Source: Leptobrachium leishanense (Eukaryota > Chordata > Amphibia > Anura > Megophryidae). From it: 64,000 bases of DNA. The position numbers and the translations under genes were made by a program. Under the pieces are notes generated by a model. It did not search any database. It was not told the DNA's origin and saw only the letters and a list, made by a program, of their open reading frames with translations. Shown in pieces: positions 33,901 to 46,782 of the stretch (positions are counted from its first letter, which is position 1; each line of letters opens with the position of its first letter). Location: positions 69,210,997 to 69,274,996 of the forward strand of contig CM019067.1 in assembly GCA_009667805.1 (NCBI GenBank), in the 5' to 3' direction.

Positions 33901-35320
33901 CAGCGCTATTACGAGAGAGACGCGATGTTAGCAGCGCTATTACGAGAGAGACGCGATGTTAGCAGTGCTATTACGAGAGAGACGCGATGTTAGCAGCGCT
34001 ATTACGAGAGAGACGCGATGTTAGCAGTGCTATTACGAGAGAGACGCGATGTTAGCAGTGCTATTACGAGAGAGACGCGATGTTAGCAGTGCTATTACGA
34101 GAGAGACGCGATGTTAGCAGCGCTATTACGAGAGAGACGCGATGTTAGCAGTGCTATTACGAGAGAGACGCGATGTTAGCAGCGCTATTACGAGAGACGC
34201 GATGTTAGCAGCGCTATTACGAGAGAGACGCGATGTTAGCAGCGCTATTACGAGAGACGCGATGTTAGCAGCGCTATTACGAGAGAGCCGCGATGTTAGC
34301 ATCGCTATTGCGAGACAGACGCGATGTTAGCATCGCTATTACGAGAGAGATGCGATGTTAGCAGCGCTATTACGAGAGAGACGCGATGTTAGCAGCGCTA
34401 TTAGAGAGAGATGCGATGTTAGCAGTGCTATTACGAGAGAGACGCGATGTTAGCATCGCTATTACGAGAGAGACGCGATGTTAGCAGCGCTATTACGAGA
34501 GAGATGCGATGTTAGCAGCGCTATTACGAGAGAGACGCGATGTTAGCAGCGCTATTACGAGAGAGACGCGATGTTAGCATCGCTATTACGAGAGAGCCGC
34601 GATGTTAGCAGCGCTATTAGAGAGAGATGCGATGTTAGCAGCGCTATTACGAGAGAGATGCGATGTTAGCAGCGCTATTACGAGAGAGATGCGATGTTAG
34701 CAGCGCTATTACGAGAGAGATGCGATGTTAGCAGCGCTATTACGAGAGAGACGCGATGTTAGCAGCGCTATTACGAGAGAGACGCGATGTTAGCATCGCT
34801 ATTACGAGAGAGACGCGATGTTAGCAGCGCTATTACGAGAGAGAGACGATGTTAGCATCGCTATTACGAGAGAGACGCGATGTTAGCAGCGCTATTACGA
34901 GAGAGACGCGATGTTTAGCCGCTATTACGAGAGAGATGCGATGTTAGCAGCGCTATTACGAGAGAGACGCGATGTTAGCAGTGCTATTACGAGAGAGACG
35001 CGATGTTAGCAGCGCTATTAGAGAGAGATGCGATGTTAGCAGCGCTATTACGAGAGAGACGCGATGTTAGCAGCGCTATTACGAGAGAGACGCGATGTTA
35101 GCAGCGCTATTAGAGAGAGATGCGATGTTAGCAGCGCTATTACGAGAGAGATGCGATGTTAGCAGCGCTATTACGAGAGAGACGCGATGATAGCAGCGCT
35201 ATTACGAGAGAGACGCGATGTTAGCAGCGCTATTACGAGAGAGATGCGATGTTAGCAGCGCTATTACGAGAGAGACGCGATGTTAGCAGCGCTATTACGA
35301 GAGAGACGCAATGTTAGCAG
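24960..35320. repeat. Satellite B, right block: 31-bp CpG-rich tandem repeat, about 334 copies
   Basis: Continuation of the array at 9049-19,137; together they make about 20.4 kb and 660 monomers. Block duplication is clear: the variant string at 28,706-28,943 recurs at 30,032-30,269, an offset of exactly 1326 bp. A string with GAGAAACGCG followed by two AGAGAGACGATG variants recurs near 29,175, 30,409 and 31,210. A few indel-containing monomers lie at 25,060-25,390, next to the inserted element. The array ends at ATGTTAGCAG (35,320). Confidence 0.97.
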
Positions 35321-35908
35321 CTCAACTCTTAACCCCCCACACAGTATCTTTCCAACACTTGTTCCTTTGGCCGTATAATGGAGTCCATTGGCCGATCACT
35401 GACTTAAATCATCATATTGTGTGGGATGCTTTCAAAGGACATCACCAGGGGAGGGATTAGAAGTATTTTAAGCTCCCTGTCATATCTCATTCAGCTGCCA
35501 TCTCATATCTGAGTTAGCCTGAAGCTGAAGAACAATACCCTCCCTCTGCCTTTTCTAAGCAATCCTAACACCACCTTATCAACTGTTTAATATTGTATAA
35601 GATAAGGAACAGCCATAAAGTAAAACGCTTGCACAGATTTTGGTAAATGTTGCATCAAGTGAAAAATCCTCAAAATGGAAATAAGAGTTAAAAACCAATT
35701 TTTTTTCCTTTTTATATGTAATTACAGCAGCATGTGTTTTTATAAAATGGTTTTGCTTGTAATGCACAGGTAATCTAGTAACAACTTATGTAAGTGGTAG
35801 TGTCCCTTTTTTGACATTGCTGCCAGCAAACGAGAATAACCAGCGACCTTGGAATTGCTCGTTATTCTTCGGCTGCCAGCTCATTACGCGCATTCCTATA
35901 CAAAGTAT
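35321..35908. other. Intergenic stretch, no gene recognised
   Basis: Unique-looking DNA between the satellite and the LINE. Short ORFs carry no motif. The last bases are the pre-insertion flank of the LINE. Confidence 0.5.
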
Positions 35909-35925
35909 AAAAAGTGTTAATTACA
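35909..35925. repeat. Target-site duplication, left copy (17 bp)
   Basis: AAAAAGTGTTAATTACA, repeated exactly at 41,395-41,411 after the poly-A tail of the LINE. Confidence 0.93.
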
Positions 35926-36554
35926 ATCTTCGGATCAGGGGCATGCCGGAATCAGAGGACTCCCCGACAGAACTCAGGTCGGCCTTATCTATGATCTTTA
36001 ACTCACTCCTGGAACGTCCAGCGGACACGCTAATAGATTTCGTGCGGGCCCACAGAGCTCTGCGTCCGATAGGTCCCGCAGGAAGCCCACCCCGGGACAT
36101 TATCTGTTGTCTTGCAGACTTTGGCTTAAAGGAGGACATTCTACGCCGTTCACGGAACTCTACCCAGATTTCTTACGAAGGGACCCCCTTACAGCTGTAT
36201 CCTGACCTGTCTCCGGCGACTCTGGCCTATCGACGAGCTTTAAAACCTCTCACCAGTCAATTGATGACCCATAAGATTCGTTATAGATGGAATATACCTA
36301 TCGGTTTGGTTGTGACAACCCCTACAGGACAGTATCTGGTGGCCACGGAGGCGGACATTCCCCCGCTTTTAGAAGATCTGCACCTCCCGCCCATGCAACT
36401 GCAATGGCCGGATCCGCTGGCCCTGTACTCCACACCTCGTGGACGCCCACCGTTGCCCGGTCTCCCCAGAAGGCCCCGAGGGCTGATGCTCAGACCCGAA
36501 GGAGATCCGGAGTCGTCGGGTGAGATGGACAACGGTTGCTCGACCTGTTGCTAA
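35926..36554 (+). pseudogene. LINE ORF1 protein, C-terminal part (RRM and C-terminal domain)
   Basis: ORF1 proteins of L1-like elements bind element RNA as trimers in a cytoplasmic particle. The element portion begins at NLRIRGMPE, the start of the RRM-like domain. DFVRAHRALRP and PRDIICCLADF follow, then the C-terminal domain with LQLYPDLSPATLAYRRALKP and IRYRWNIP. These are the conserved blocks of this family, in order. The coiled coil that normally precedes them is lost by 5' truncation. By chance the flanking duplication (SVNY) reads in frame into it, extending the open frame upstream to 35,811. The frame is otherwise intact to its stop at 36,554. Confidence 0.88.
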
Positions 36555-37283
36555 GTAGCCCGTGGCCCCTGCTGCAGGCATCCCCCGAGAAAAACATGTT
36601 CCCACCGCCCGTGTCGACGTGACTTACGACCTCCCAAGGGTGGATGTGTTTCTGTACTCCTGGACCCTGCGAGTTGGGGGGTGAGGCTCCACACTACATG
36701 GCCGGTCATCGCCTTGCCGTCTCGAGGGACGGAGGGGAGACAGTTATCCCAGTTGTACTATGAACGGACTTCCTACCCACCGCGGAGGTGCTAGCCCGCT
36801 GGTCCGCTTCCCGACCAGACACGTGGCGGTGGTAATGTTAATGCCCGATTTGATTGCGGTGTCCCTTGTTGTTTGTTGTTTTCCGCAAGTTAGTTAATCG
36901 CTGGTAATAGTCGTAAATGCTTTGTTTAAACTACATAGGTCGGTGCACTGTCCTACGTACAGAGCCGCTGAAACTAATTTCCTGACCGGTTTGTCTACCT
37001 GTTGCTCGGACTTGTTGCTAGGCCGCGACCCCCACGTTTTCCCGAGGTTGAGTGTATTCCTGTCCCCCCTTACCCCCTCGGGTGAGCACCACCCTCGGCT
37101 GAGGCGCCAGCCCCGGCGAGTGGATAGTAGCTCCCCCTACACTGGTACCTCTTGCTTGTACATAGTTACTGTTGATTCCCCCTCTTTTATTTTCTCTGTG
37201 CTGTAACGCAGCCCTTGACCCCACCGAATTTCTTATAGTTTTACCCCTTTTTGATCACTACTCCCCCTTCTGAGACCCCTTAC
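36555..37283 (+). other. Inter-ORF region of the LINE
   Basis: About 700 bases between ORF1 and ORF2 without a recognisable domain in any frame. Confidence 0.5.
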
Positions 37284-38177
37284 ATGGCATTCAAACAGGC
37301 CTCTCTGGTGTTATTTTCTATCAATACGAAAGGGTTAAATATTCCAGAAAAACGCTCCGCCGCATTAACTGACTTTCGAAAACACAAGGCTTCAATAGTG
37401 TTCGTGCAAGAGACTCATTTCCGCGTTGGGTCCAGACCCAGATTAACTGACTCTAATTTCCCGACTGGGCTGTTCAGCGACACTCCAGGCTCTAAATCTA
37501 AAGGAACGGCCATCCTCTTCCATAAATCTGTCCCCTATCAAGAGAAAGCCACGCTGACGGACGAGAATGGGAGATATGTATTCACGAAGGGACAGATTGC
37601 TGGTCAACTGTTTACCTTCGCCAATGTTTATGTTCCCAATAAAGCGCAGCATCGGTTCCTGGCCAAAACGCTACAGATACTGCACGCCTTCTCGGAAGGC
37701 ACGCTGATACTGGGGGGCGACTTTAACGTACCACTTCACCCAACCGTGGACACGTCGACGGGACGCTCCTCTATGCCATCTCACGTTCTCCGCTCTATCT
37801 CACACACATTACACTCCTCCCGATTGGTAGACTGCTGGAGGGCGCTTCACCCCACTGACAGAGATTTCTCCTTCTACGCACACACTACTGCTTCTTACTC
37901 TCGCATTGACTATATCTTCCTCCCCTTCTATCACCTTCATCTCCTCCTTTCCGCGACTATTGGAAATATCACCTGGTCTGACCACGCCCCAGTTATCGCC
38001 ACTTTCCTGTCCCCTACTTTCCGACCTACTGCTCCCAACTGGCGGTTGAATGATGCCCATCTAGCGGACCCCGTGCTGTTGGCAGACAGCAGGTTGGTTT
38101 TGGAACGTTATTTTGAGGAAAATGTGGATCCAGAGATCCCCCGGCCACGGTGTGGGAGGCTCACAAATGCGTTATGA
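37284..38177 (+). pseudogene. LINE ORF2, endonuclease domain
   Basis: N-terminal APE-type endonuclease of ORF2, which nicks target DNA to prime reverse transcription. Starting at the ATG of MAFKQASLV, the catalytic blocks are in order: FSINTKGLN (Asn), VQETHF (Glu), ANVYVPN, LILGGDFNVPL (Asp and Asn), SRIDYIF and WSDHAPV (Asp-His). All expected residues are visible, so this domain is preserved. The frame then runs off into unrelated residues and stops at 38,177. The continuation, with coiled, charged sequence, lies in another frame (38,180-38,596). Confidence 0.93.
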
Positions 38178-38644
38178 GGGGGCACTTTGTTAGTGTGGGC
38201 TCGGCAATTAAAAAACGCAGGGAGGCTGAAATCCAGGACCTACTCAGTAAAATTGACGAGACGGAGCTCCAACACAAACGCACGGGAGAGGCGACTCTTC
38301 TTTCCTCGCTGACGGAATTATGACGCTCCCTAGCTGACATAATGCATACTAAACATCATAGGGACCTGAGAAGATCCCAAGCGTACTTTCATGCAAATGG
38401 CAACAAATGCGGACGCCTCCTGGCCAGACAGCTGGCTCAAAGGCGATCTGCTACCTATATCCCTAGTATTAGAAACAAGAAGGGTGATTTACAGCACTTA
38501 CCCCAACATATCCTGCAATCTATTACAGACTATTATAAATCCCTATATGCCGTCCGGGCTCCCCATCGGAAGCGGCCCGCTCACAGCTCAGGTTAGACAT
38601 TGACAGGTATCTCACCCGCTTCCTTACACGGAAGGTCACGCCGT
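38178..38644 (+). pseudogene. LINE ORF2, linker between endonuclease and reverse transcriptase
   Basis: In the third frame this reads charged helical sequence (EAEIQDLLSKIDETELQHKR) and then RRSQAYFHANGNKCGRLLAR, typical of the linker of L1/Tx1 ORF2. A TGA in the codon series for TEL-RSLADI (about 38,322-38,324) could be CpG decay of an Arg codon. The frame is lost again near 38,596. Confidence 0.75.
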
Positions 38645-39609
38645 CAGCGGCGGAACTCTTGGACGAGCCCCTCACCAACGAGGAATTACACCTGGCCATC
38701 AAATCGACACCTTCGGGTAAATGCCCGGGGCCTGACGGTTTCCCGACTCATTATTATAAACAATTTGCTGACATCCTATCCCCTCATTTTCTCCGTGCAT
38801 TTAATTCACTCTCGGGTGCGAAGCTGTTGCCTCCGCAATCTCTGATGGCCAACATAGTCCTGATATCCAAAGAGGGGAAAGACAAAGAACATTGCGCGAG
38901 TTACAGACCTATATCCCTCTTAAACTGTGACGTCAAATTATTTGCAAAAATTTTAGCGTCCCGCCTAAATGCACATATCCCATCTTTGATACACTTGGAC
39001 CAAGTGGGATTTGTACCGCACAGAGAGGCGAGAGATAATACGATTCGCGCCCTACATCTTATACATGCTGCACCTAGAGTCTCGGGTGGTCTTTTGCTCC
39101 TGTCGACGGACGCGGAGAAAGCGTTTGACAGGGTGGGGTGGGATTTTCTTTTTGCTACGCTCCGCCACATTGGGTTGGGACCTTCCCTATGTTCCTGGAT
39201 TGAGGCGCTGTATAAGGGCCCCTCGGCTAGGGTATGTGTAAACGGCATTTTCACAGACAGTTTTCCCATTTGCAATGGTACGCGTCAGGGCTGTCCCCTA
39301 TCACCCTTGCTCTTTGTATTGTCCCTGGAACCGTTTCTGGAGGCAGTCCGCCAGCAACCGGATATCTCCGGTGTCTCCCTGGGACGAGAACCTCATAAGG
39401 TCGCCGCGTATGCAGACGACCTCCTCTTTTTTGTCTCCAACCCGCTAATTTCGCTGCCTAACATCTTAGCAGCATTTGAGGAATATTATACTTTAGCTAA
39501 CCTTAAAATAAACTTTACGAAGTCTTCCATACTAAATATCTCGGTCCCCTCCCACCGGGTGATTGCTATGCGCCCTACCCTCCCTTTCAATGGGCGGGCT
39601 CCCGACTGA
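38645..39609 (+). pseudogene. LINE ORF2, reverse transcriptase domain
   Basis: Copies element RNA into DNA at the nicked target. Conserved blocks in order: SGKCPGPDGFP (block 0/1), LISKEGKDKEHCASYRPISL, DQVGFVPHREARDN, STDAEKAFDRV (first catalytic Asp), NGTRQGCPLSPLLF, and AAYADDLLFF (the two catalytic Asp residues), then LKINFTKSS. The catalytic core is complete and uninterrupted. It lies in a different frame from the endonuclease, and the frame is broken at about 39,600 before the continuation GSRLKYLGV, so no full-length enzyme can be made. Confidence 0.95.
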
Positions 39610-41143
39610 AATACTTGGGGGTTTGGCTGACTGCAGACAGTACCCGGTTATTTGACCTCAATTTCACTCCACTGCTGTCGGCTGTCCGCAGAGACCTCAA
39701 GGCGTGGGATCTTTCGCACATATCCTGGTTGGGGAGGGTTTCCGTTATTAAAATGAATATTCTGCCGCGATTCTTGTACCTGTTCCAAACACTCCCCATC
39801 GCTGTCCCCCGCTCTTTCTTTGCTTCCCTCCGCTCTCTCCTGTCCTCTTACATCTGGAGACGGGCACGCCCGCGCATTAGATTTGACATACTGACACGGG
39901 CTAGGAATCAAGGTGGACTGGGTGCCCCAGATTTCTATCGTTATTACGTCTCCTGCCACCTACTGCGGGCTGTCGAGTGGTCGGGGGAGGGGGTGCGGAG
40001 GAGATGGAAGTCGGCGGAGCAGGCTCTGCTGGAAGTGCCGCTGGCAATTTTGCCGTGGGTACCCAGATCGGTGGGCCTTCGCCTGACTCGGTCCTCTCCG
40101 TACACGCGAATTACTTTGCAATGTTGGTACAGAGTGACAACTCAGTCTAACCTCACGTCTCATCCCTCCCCAATGACACCAATCACATATGGAGAAGGGT
40201 TCTTGTCTCACATGGGCCCGAGGGCATTAATATCACTCATCCCTGTCCCTGTCCCTAGGGTACACCACTTTCTGACCAATACGGGCCCGCTACCCTTACA
40301 CGCCCTATTAGGAGACAGCCCGCCGACGTTCTTGCACCAACTTAAATTTCGCCAGGTCACTGAATGCCTTCGAAACGCCCCGCGACAGCACATGCTGCGA
40401 CGCCCCTTCACTCCTCTAGAAAGCAGATGCGCATCACCCACCCACCTGGCTCACGGGGTGTCTTTCATGTACTCCCTGATTAGAGAGGCGGCCGCCACGG
40501 TCCCGCCCCCTTTATGGGTAAATGGGAAGCGATGCTAGACTGTACCTTCACTGATGAGCAATGGATGGGCATATGTGAATTGACCCACCGTTGTTCTATA
40601 GCCAGCGGAGCCCAAGAAACCGCATATAAATTGCTTTCACTATGGTACTACACTCCTCTCAGATTACATGCTATCTCCCCGGCAGCCTCTCCCGACTGCT
40701 GGAGATGCTTTAATGCCCTGGGCTCTGTTCTGCATCTGTGGTGGGAATGTCCCCTGATTCGCCCTTACTGGTCGAGCCTTCATTCCATCGCGAGGGTCCT
40801 CCTCGGTTATCCCCCGCCTTTCACACCAGCAACTATGTTGCTACACCATACCTCAATGTCTGTGGCGGCGTACAGGAACTCCCTGTTGCCCCGCATCTTG
40901 AACGTCGCTAAGAGCCTGATTCCCTTATACTGGAAACGGAATACCCCACCCACTATTCAAATGTGGTTCATAAAGATGGAGGAGCTGAGAGTCGTGGAAC
41001 GTCTCCACTTATCTACCACTGACCAACTACCCCGCTACTCACAAATTTGGTCCCAATGGGACACAATCACGACCACCACTGCCTTTCTTAACCGTCTCAG
41101 TCCTACCCTTTCTCAGTTGGAACCCTCTACCACCCCTCCCTGA
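39610..41143 (+). pseudogene. LINE ORF2, thumb and C-terminal domain with Cys/His motif
   Basis: Two frames carry the rest of ORF2. 39,610-40,530 gives KYLGVWLTADSTRLF, WLGRVSVIKMNILPRFLYLF (thumb region) and NQGGLGAPDF, all usual in L1/Tx1 ORF2. After a frame change near 40,515 the sequence continues DCTFTDEQWM, then the C-terminal CWRC...GSVLHLWWEC motif (Cys-x2-Cys, His-x4-Cys), then ILNVAKSLIPLYWKR to the stop at 41,143. That end is recognisably homologous to the LINE piece in the minus strand at 54,779-55,100. Confidence 0.88.
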
Positions 41144-41373
41144 ACCTGACCCCCCCCTTATTTCTTATTAGTTCCATTATCCTTTATTTTATAATATTCA
41201 CTGTTTTTCGGATTAGTCAAGGTAATGTGTGGATCGAACTTGTTCATTCTGAGTCAGTCTTTTTAGAAAAATTGCCTATTTCAGCACTGTGAACACCTTT
41301 CTTTTGTTGTAGTATGACTATCACTATGCGACCCTGCGTGGTCAAATGACTTATTTACCTGTCTCAAAAACTC

Positions 41374-41379
41374 AATAAA
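41374..41379 (+). promoter_or_regulatory. LINE polyadenylation signal
   Basis: AATAAA about 15 bases before the A-tail (41,391-41,399) that abuts the right target duplication. Confidence 0.8.
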
Positions 41380-41394
41380 ACATTATTTACAAAA

Positions 41395-41411
41395 AAAAAG
41401 TGTTAATTACA
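41395..41411. repeat. Target-site duplication, right copy (17 bp)
   Basis: Matches 35,909-35,925. The leading A bases cannot be told apart from the poly-A tail. Confidence 0.93.
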
Positions 41412-41650
41412 GTATGCAGCTGCGACAGGAATAGGGCAGAAGATGTTGCCATTAACGAGGGGGCCGTTATACGTATCGACTCACTCGTTAACTATCGCCG
41501 CTCAGTTGGAATAGTGCCCAGTCATTATCTTAATTTTGTCGTAAGCGATTGTCAATAAGATCGTCAAAAAAAGGGTGTCCAGCTCTTCGTTACCATAGTA
41601 CGACTGCTCTAGCAGCAAGTCCTGATGAGTGCAGGATTTCTATGGCCAAC

Positions 41651-41675
41651 AAAAAAAAATATATATATATATATA
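41651..41675. repeat. A-run plus (AT)n microsatellite
   Basis: AAAAAAAAA followed by about eight AT units. Confidence 0.9.
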
Positions 41676-41707
41676 GGATCGATGAGAACATTAATAAGTG
41701 ATATATA

Positions 41708-43321
<1,614 letters not shown>

Positions 43322-43323
43322 TA

Positions 43324-44430
43324 AATATATACAGTATGCATATAAGTGGGGTTGAAATGCTTTGCAAAAATGTAGTTTTTTGCATGACAAGACTTTAAGT
43401 ATAATTCCATACTTTCTATAATGCACGGCCGTCTGGTCGCAGCTAACATAGAATCTGTGATGTTTTTTTTGTATGTTTGTAGCAGTTCATTCCAATGTAA
43501 AATTATGCAAGATTGAAAGATTATATGGGTTTTTTGGGGGTGGGGAGGTATTGTGTCAAATCGCTTGATACTGCGCAGGACCCGGCACGTCTGATGCTTC
43601 GCAGGCACAGGATGCTTTGAGCTCTGTCTGGTACCCTTGTTCCAAACACAGATATGACTTTTGCAGATAATTTCCTTGTTTCTGCCATTTTGAACTTTCG
43701 CACAATGATTGGCAGTCCTGGATTCTGAAGGTCATAACAAAAAAAAGGAGAAAATCAGCTCTTTTTGGCATTTTCTGTCCGCTTTTGCCCACCTTTTCAT
43801 ATCCCTCTCTTTTTTTTTCCGCGTGAGAGTTGCTCTCTGTTCTCCTTTGCCTTTTTTCTTTTGACCTTCTTTGTCTCTGGAGCCGCCGACCTTGTTAAGA
43901 CGAATCTCGACTTTCACATGAAATAGTAAAGAGATCAAACACTGCGATTTTTTTTTTTTTAATTTTCTTGGAGTTTCCTTCCATATGGTTATGTTCAAGG
44001 AAAAAGCTTCACTTTCCAGACTGGTTTACTAACAATGTGCCCTTCTTATTGCTAGGGGAAAGAAATTAGCCGGGTCTCGTCTCCCAACTAGGAGGTTAAG
44101 TGAGGCCAGGAGAAGAAGGCTGACAAAACACTTCAAAACCTGTGATGTGGAAGAAGAAAAACAATGGAAAACTCCTCAACGAATTTACTTCCTCCTCCCT
44201 CGGCAACATGGACCAAAATCCAAAATGGCAGCAATGTTCCTAGAAAAGAGTAGCCGCGCGGTTCTTAGAAAAAAATGATCCATAAGTGGGTAATATTGGT
44301 ACAGAATTTGAGTATCTATGTCACTGACACCATGGATATATATCTGAGGCTAATTCAGTCACTCATAGCTCATTCAACAAATAAAGCCACATTATTATAA
44401 TCAGTGAAGTTATATCATACACTCTAATAT
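43324..44430. other. Intergenic stretch, no gene recognised
   Basis: Low-complexity T runs (43,810-43,820, 43,951-43,962) and AT-rich DNA. ORFs on the minus strand have no recognisable domain. Confidence 0.5.
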
Positions 44431-44925
44431 TTGGTTGGATGATTAGGGCACACATTCATCATGGCATCGTTTCGATACACTCATACAATGTCACGGCATT
44501 TATTTCCATCCAGAGTTGCATTAATTTGTGGCCAAGATCTTGTGTTGATTATGGGAGAATCGCAGCGCTGCGTAAAGTCTTCTCCAGCACATTATCCCAA
44601 AGATTCTCAATGGGTTTAAGGTCTGGACTGTGCGGTGGCCAATCCATGTGTGAAATGATGTGTCATGCTCCCTGAACCACTCTTGCACAATTTGACCCCG
44701 ATGAATCCTGGCATTGCCATCTTGGAATATGGCCGCTGTGCCATCAGGGAAGAAAAAGCCCATTGGTGGAAAAACCTGTTCGTTCAGTATATTCAGGGAG
44801 TCACATGACCTAATTTTTTGGGCACGTAACATTGCTGAACCAAGACCTGACCAATGGCAGCAACCCCAGATCATAACAGGTTGTGTGCTAGGTGGTGACA
44901 TTTATTTGGCCAGGCAGTATACTTT
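44431..44925 (-). pseudogene. Tc1/mariner DD37E transposase fragment with one terminus (copy C2)
   Basis: On the minus strand the sequence begins at a probable terminal repeat (TACTGCCTGGCCAAATAAAT, complement of about 44,905-44,925). It passes almost at once into coding sequence [25 protein letters not shown], then [20 protein letters not shown] and [14 protein letters not shown]. So the DNA-binding half was removed by an internal deletion that brought the terminus next to the middle of the gene. The frame shifts at the TSFH region, where copy C1 has one extra T. Same family as C1 (122-519). The other terminus is not recognisable. Confidence 0.82.
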
Positions 44926-44939
44926 TCATTGAGAGACTT

Positions 44940-45629
44940 GAAGTGACCCTGTCATACCCAGTAGAAGTCGGGCTCATTTGACCGGGAAATCGCGCTATAT
45001 GTTTAGCATTTTTTGTGTGCCCCATTGGCTGTTGGCATGCGAACAGATACAGCAGCACACCAACACCACTACTGAGGGGCTATTTGGCACGTTGAGTGAA
45101 GCAGCTGTATCTCATCAAGGGACGTTAAGACCAATCTGATATCCATCCTCCAGTTGGATATCAAAGACCCCAAAGCTTGCTGTTTGTGAATAATTGCACC
45201 ATCTGGGATCAGGGTTTCCCTGTAGGTGTGTTGGACTCAAAGGATTAGGGCTTTGTTTTACCATATATGCCTAGGTGTGCACAGGGTGTGCCTGGTGTGC
45301 CAAGGCACACCCTAATGTGGGTGAAGAGGTTTTATTTCACCTCCTACATTTTAGATGTCCCTTATCTGGTTCATGATAAAAACAGACTCTATCTCTGATT
45401 ACAGCTTCTTATTTCTAATGAAAAATCATCATTATTATTAATAATAATAATATAGCGGCAACAATTTATGCAGCACATTTTGTATTTTGTGCAAAAATCT
45501 TCTACACATAAATGTTCCACGGTGCAAACCCTAAAGCAACGGGCTGCGCGCGCCAGTGCATATATTACCACACATAGCTCTATCTATAGTAACGTACAGA
45601 CCCTGATTTCATGATATTGCAAATACATA
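44940..45629. other. Intergenic stretch, no gene recognised
   Basis: No coding signal. A short tandem TGTGCC/GGTGTGC stretch lies at 45,270-45,310 and an (ATT/AAT)-rich run at 45,430-45,455. Confidence 0.5.
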
Positions 45630-46557
45630 AGGGGTTATTCAAAGAGCACCGAATTGGTCGCAGAATTGAACCGAATGGTGAATTTCCCCGTATAGTGCAA
45701 TCTTGTGGCCATTCGGCTATTCAAAAAGCCGGTGATTCGCCAAATATTGGCGAATTGCCAGGGAAATATGATGACCAACCGCAGCCGTGTATTTCCCCAT
45801 AGAGAAGTGATGGTTAATCCATTCAGAGAACGCTGAACAGCAGCGAAATGTTAGTGAAATGCCCTGATTTTCAGTGGTTTCAATCGACAGGTTTAAACAG
45901 GCGAATCCATAGGTTTCAATGTAAAAAAAAAAAATCCCAGCTTTAAATAATTATTCAACAGTTTATTCTTTTCATTTGCAGCAAAAAGTCTATTTATTTA
46001 TTTAGGATTTTTTCTTGGAATTTTCTTTTTGTGTTTTTTCTGTAACAGGCCTTTATACTGTTATTCATAGGTCGGCTTTTTCGATTCAATTCGGCAGTCT
46101 GTTCGTCAGCTCGTCGGATGCATTCGGCTATTTTTTGGCAGGTTTTGTGATTGATTCAGCAGTTTTGCAGCTGTTTGGGGATGCTTTCGGTGGGATTTTT
46201 TTGGACTGATTTGGCGGGTTTTTTTGGAAGTTTTTCAATTCATTCAGCGGTTTTGAGGCGGTTTTCCGATCCGGTGGTTCTGCGGCAGTTTGAAGATGCT
46301 TTCGCCGTTTTTTTGGACTGATTTGGCATTTTTTTGTGCAGTTTTTCGATTCATTCAGCGGTTTTGCAGTGGTTTTCCAATTCAGCGGTTTTGTGGCTGT
46401 TTGAAGATGTGTTCGGCGGATTGATTCGCTGCAGTTTGGAGACCCTGTGGTGAATGCTGAATTCACCGCATTGTCTGCGAATTTAACTCGCCGAAATGAG
46501 GCGAATGGGAGAGCACAAAAATGTCAGTGATATTTCGGTGCTCCCTAAATAACCCCT
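45630..46557. mobile_element. MITE family D, uninterrupted copy D1 (about 930 bp)
   Basis: Inverted ends AGGGGTTATTCAAAGAGCACC and its near-complement GGTGCTCCCTAAATAACCCCT. Internal sequence is rich in TTCGG/CGAAT and TTTTCGATTC-type motifs and non-coding. A second copy (49,021-52,197) has the same start and end blocks around a large insertion. Ends reading GGGTTATT and a TTA duplication at D2 suggest a PIF/Harbinger-type non-autonomous element. No clear duplication is seen at D1. ORFs inside it are spurious. Confidence 0.75.
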
Positions 46558-46782
46558 ACACGTAATAGTTTTTACACAAAAGCAGCTCTCTTTGAAAGTC
46601 CAATATGTCCAAACGTCATTGAGTCACCTGAATTCAAGCAGGAATGTAATCAGTGTTTTTTATTAATAAAGTCACTGTGGTTTGCCTCTTACTTTGGGCT
46701 GTATTTTAAACCTGGGGTCCTATTCCATCCCTGGTGTAAATGTAACCAGAGCTGTTGTAAACTTAGCAACTCCTCAGACTAT

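Larger units (their letters stand above)
35926..41394 (+). mobile_element. Tx1/L1-like LINE, 5'-truncated, frameshifted (about 5.5 kb)
   Basis: A non-LTR retrotransposon of the L1/Tx1 type. It has an ORF1 RNA-binding protein, then ORF2 with an apurinic-type endonuclease, reverse transcriptase and a C-terminal Cys/His motif, ending with AATAAA and an A-tail. It is bounded by a 17-bp perfect duplication. The 5' end falls inside ORF1, so promoter and 5' UTR are lost. ORF2 is spread over at least four frame changes. The duplication shows retrotransposition by target-primed reverse transcription. Confidence 0.93.

Noticed and set aside
9909..34330. ORFs encoding LAALLRERRDVSSAI repeats in satellite B
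   Set aside because: Products of a 31-bp repeat read in rotating frames; they vary with GA-count changes and have no start context.
3802..35320. CRISPR-like arrays of about 30-bp direct repeats
   Set aside because: Monomers are contiguous with no unique spacers, and the setting is a vertebrate genome.
46015..46466. ORFs on both strands inside MITE D1
   Set aside because: Low-complexity TTTTCGG-type repeats within a non-coding MITE.
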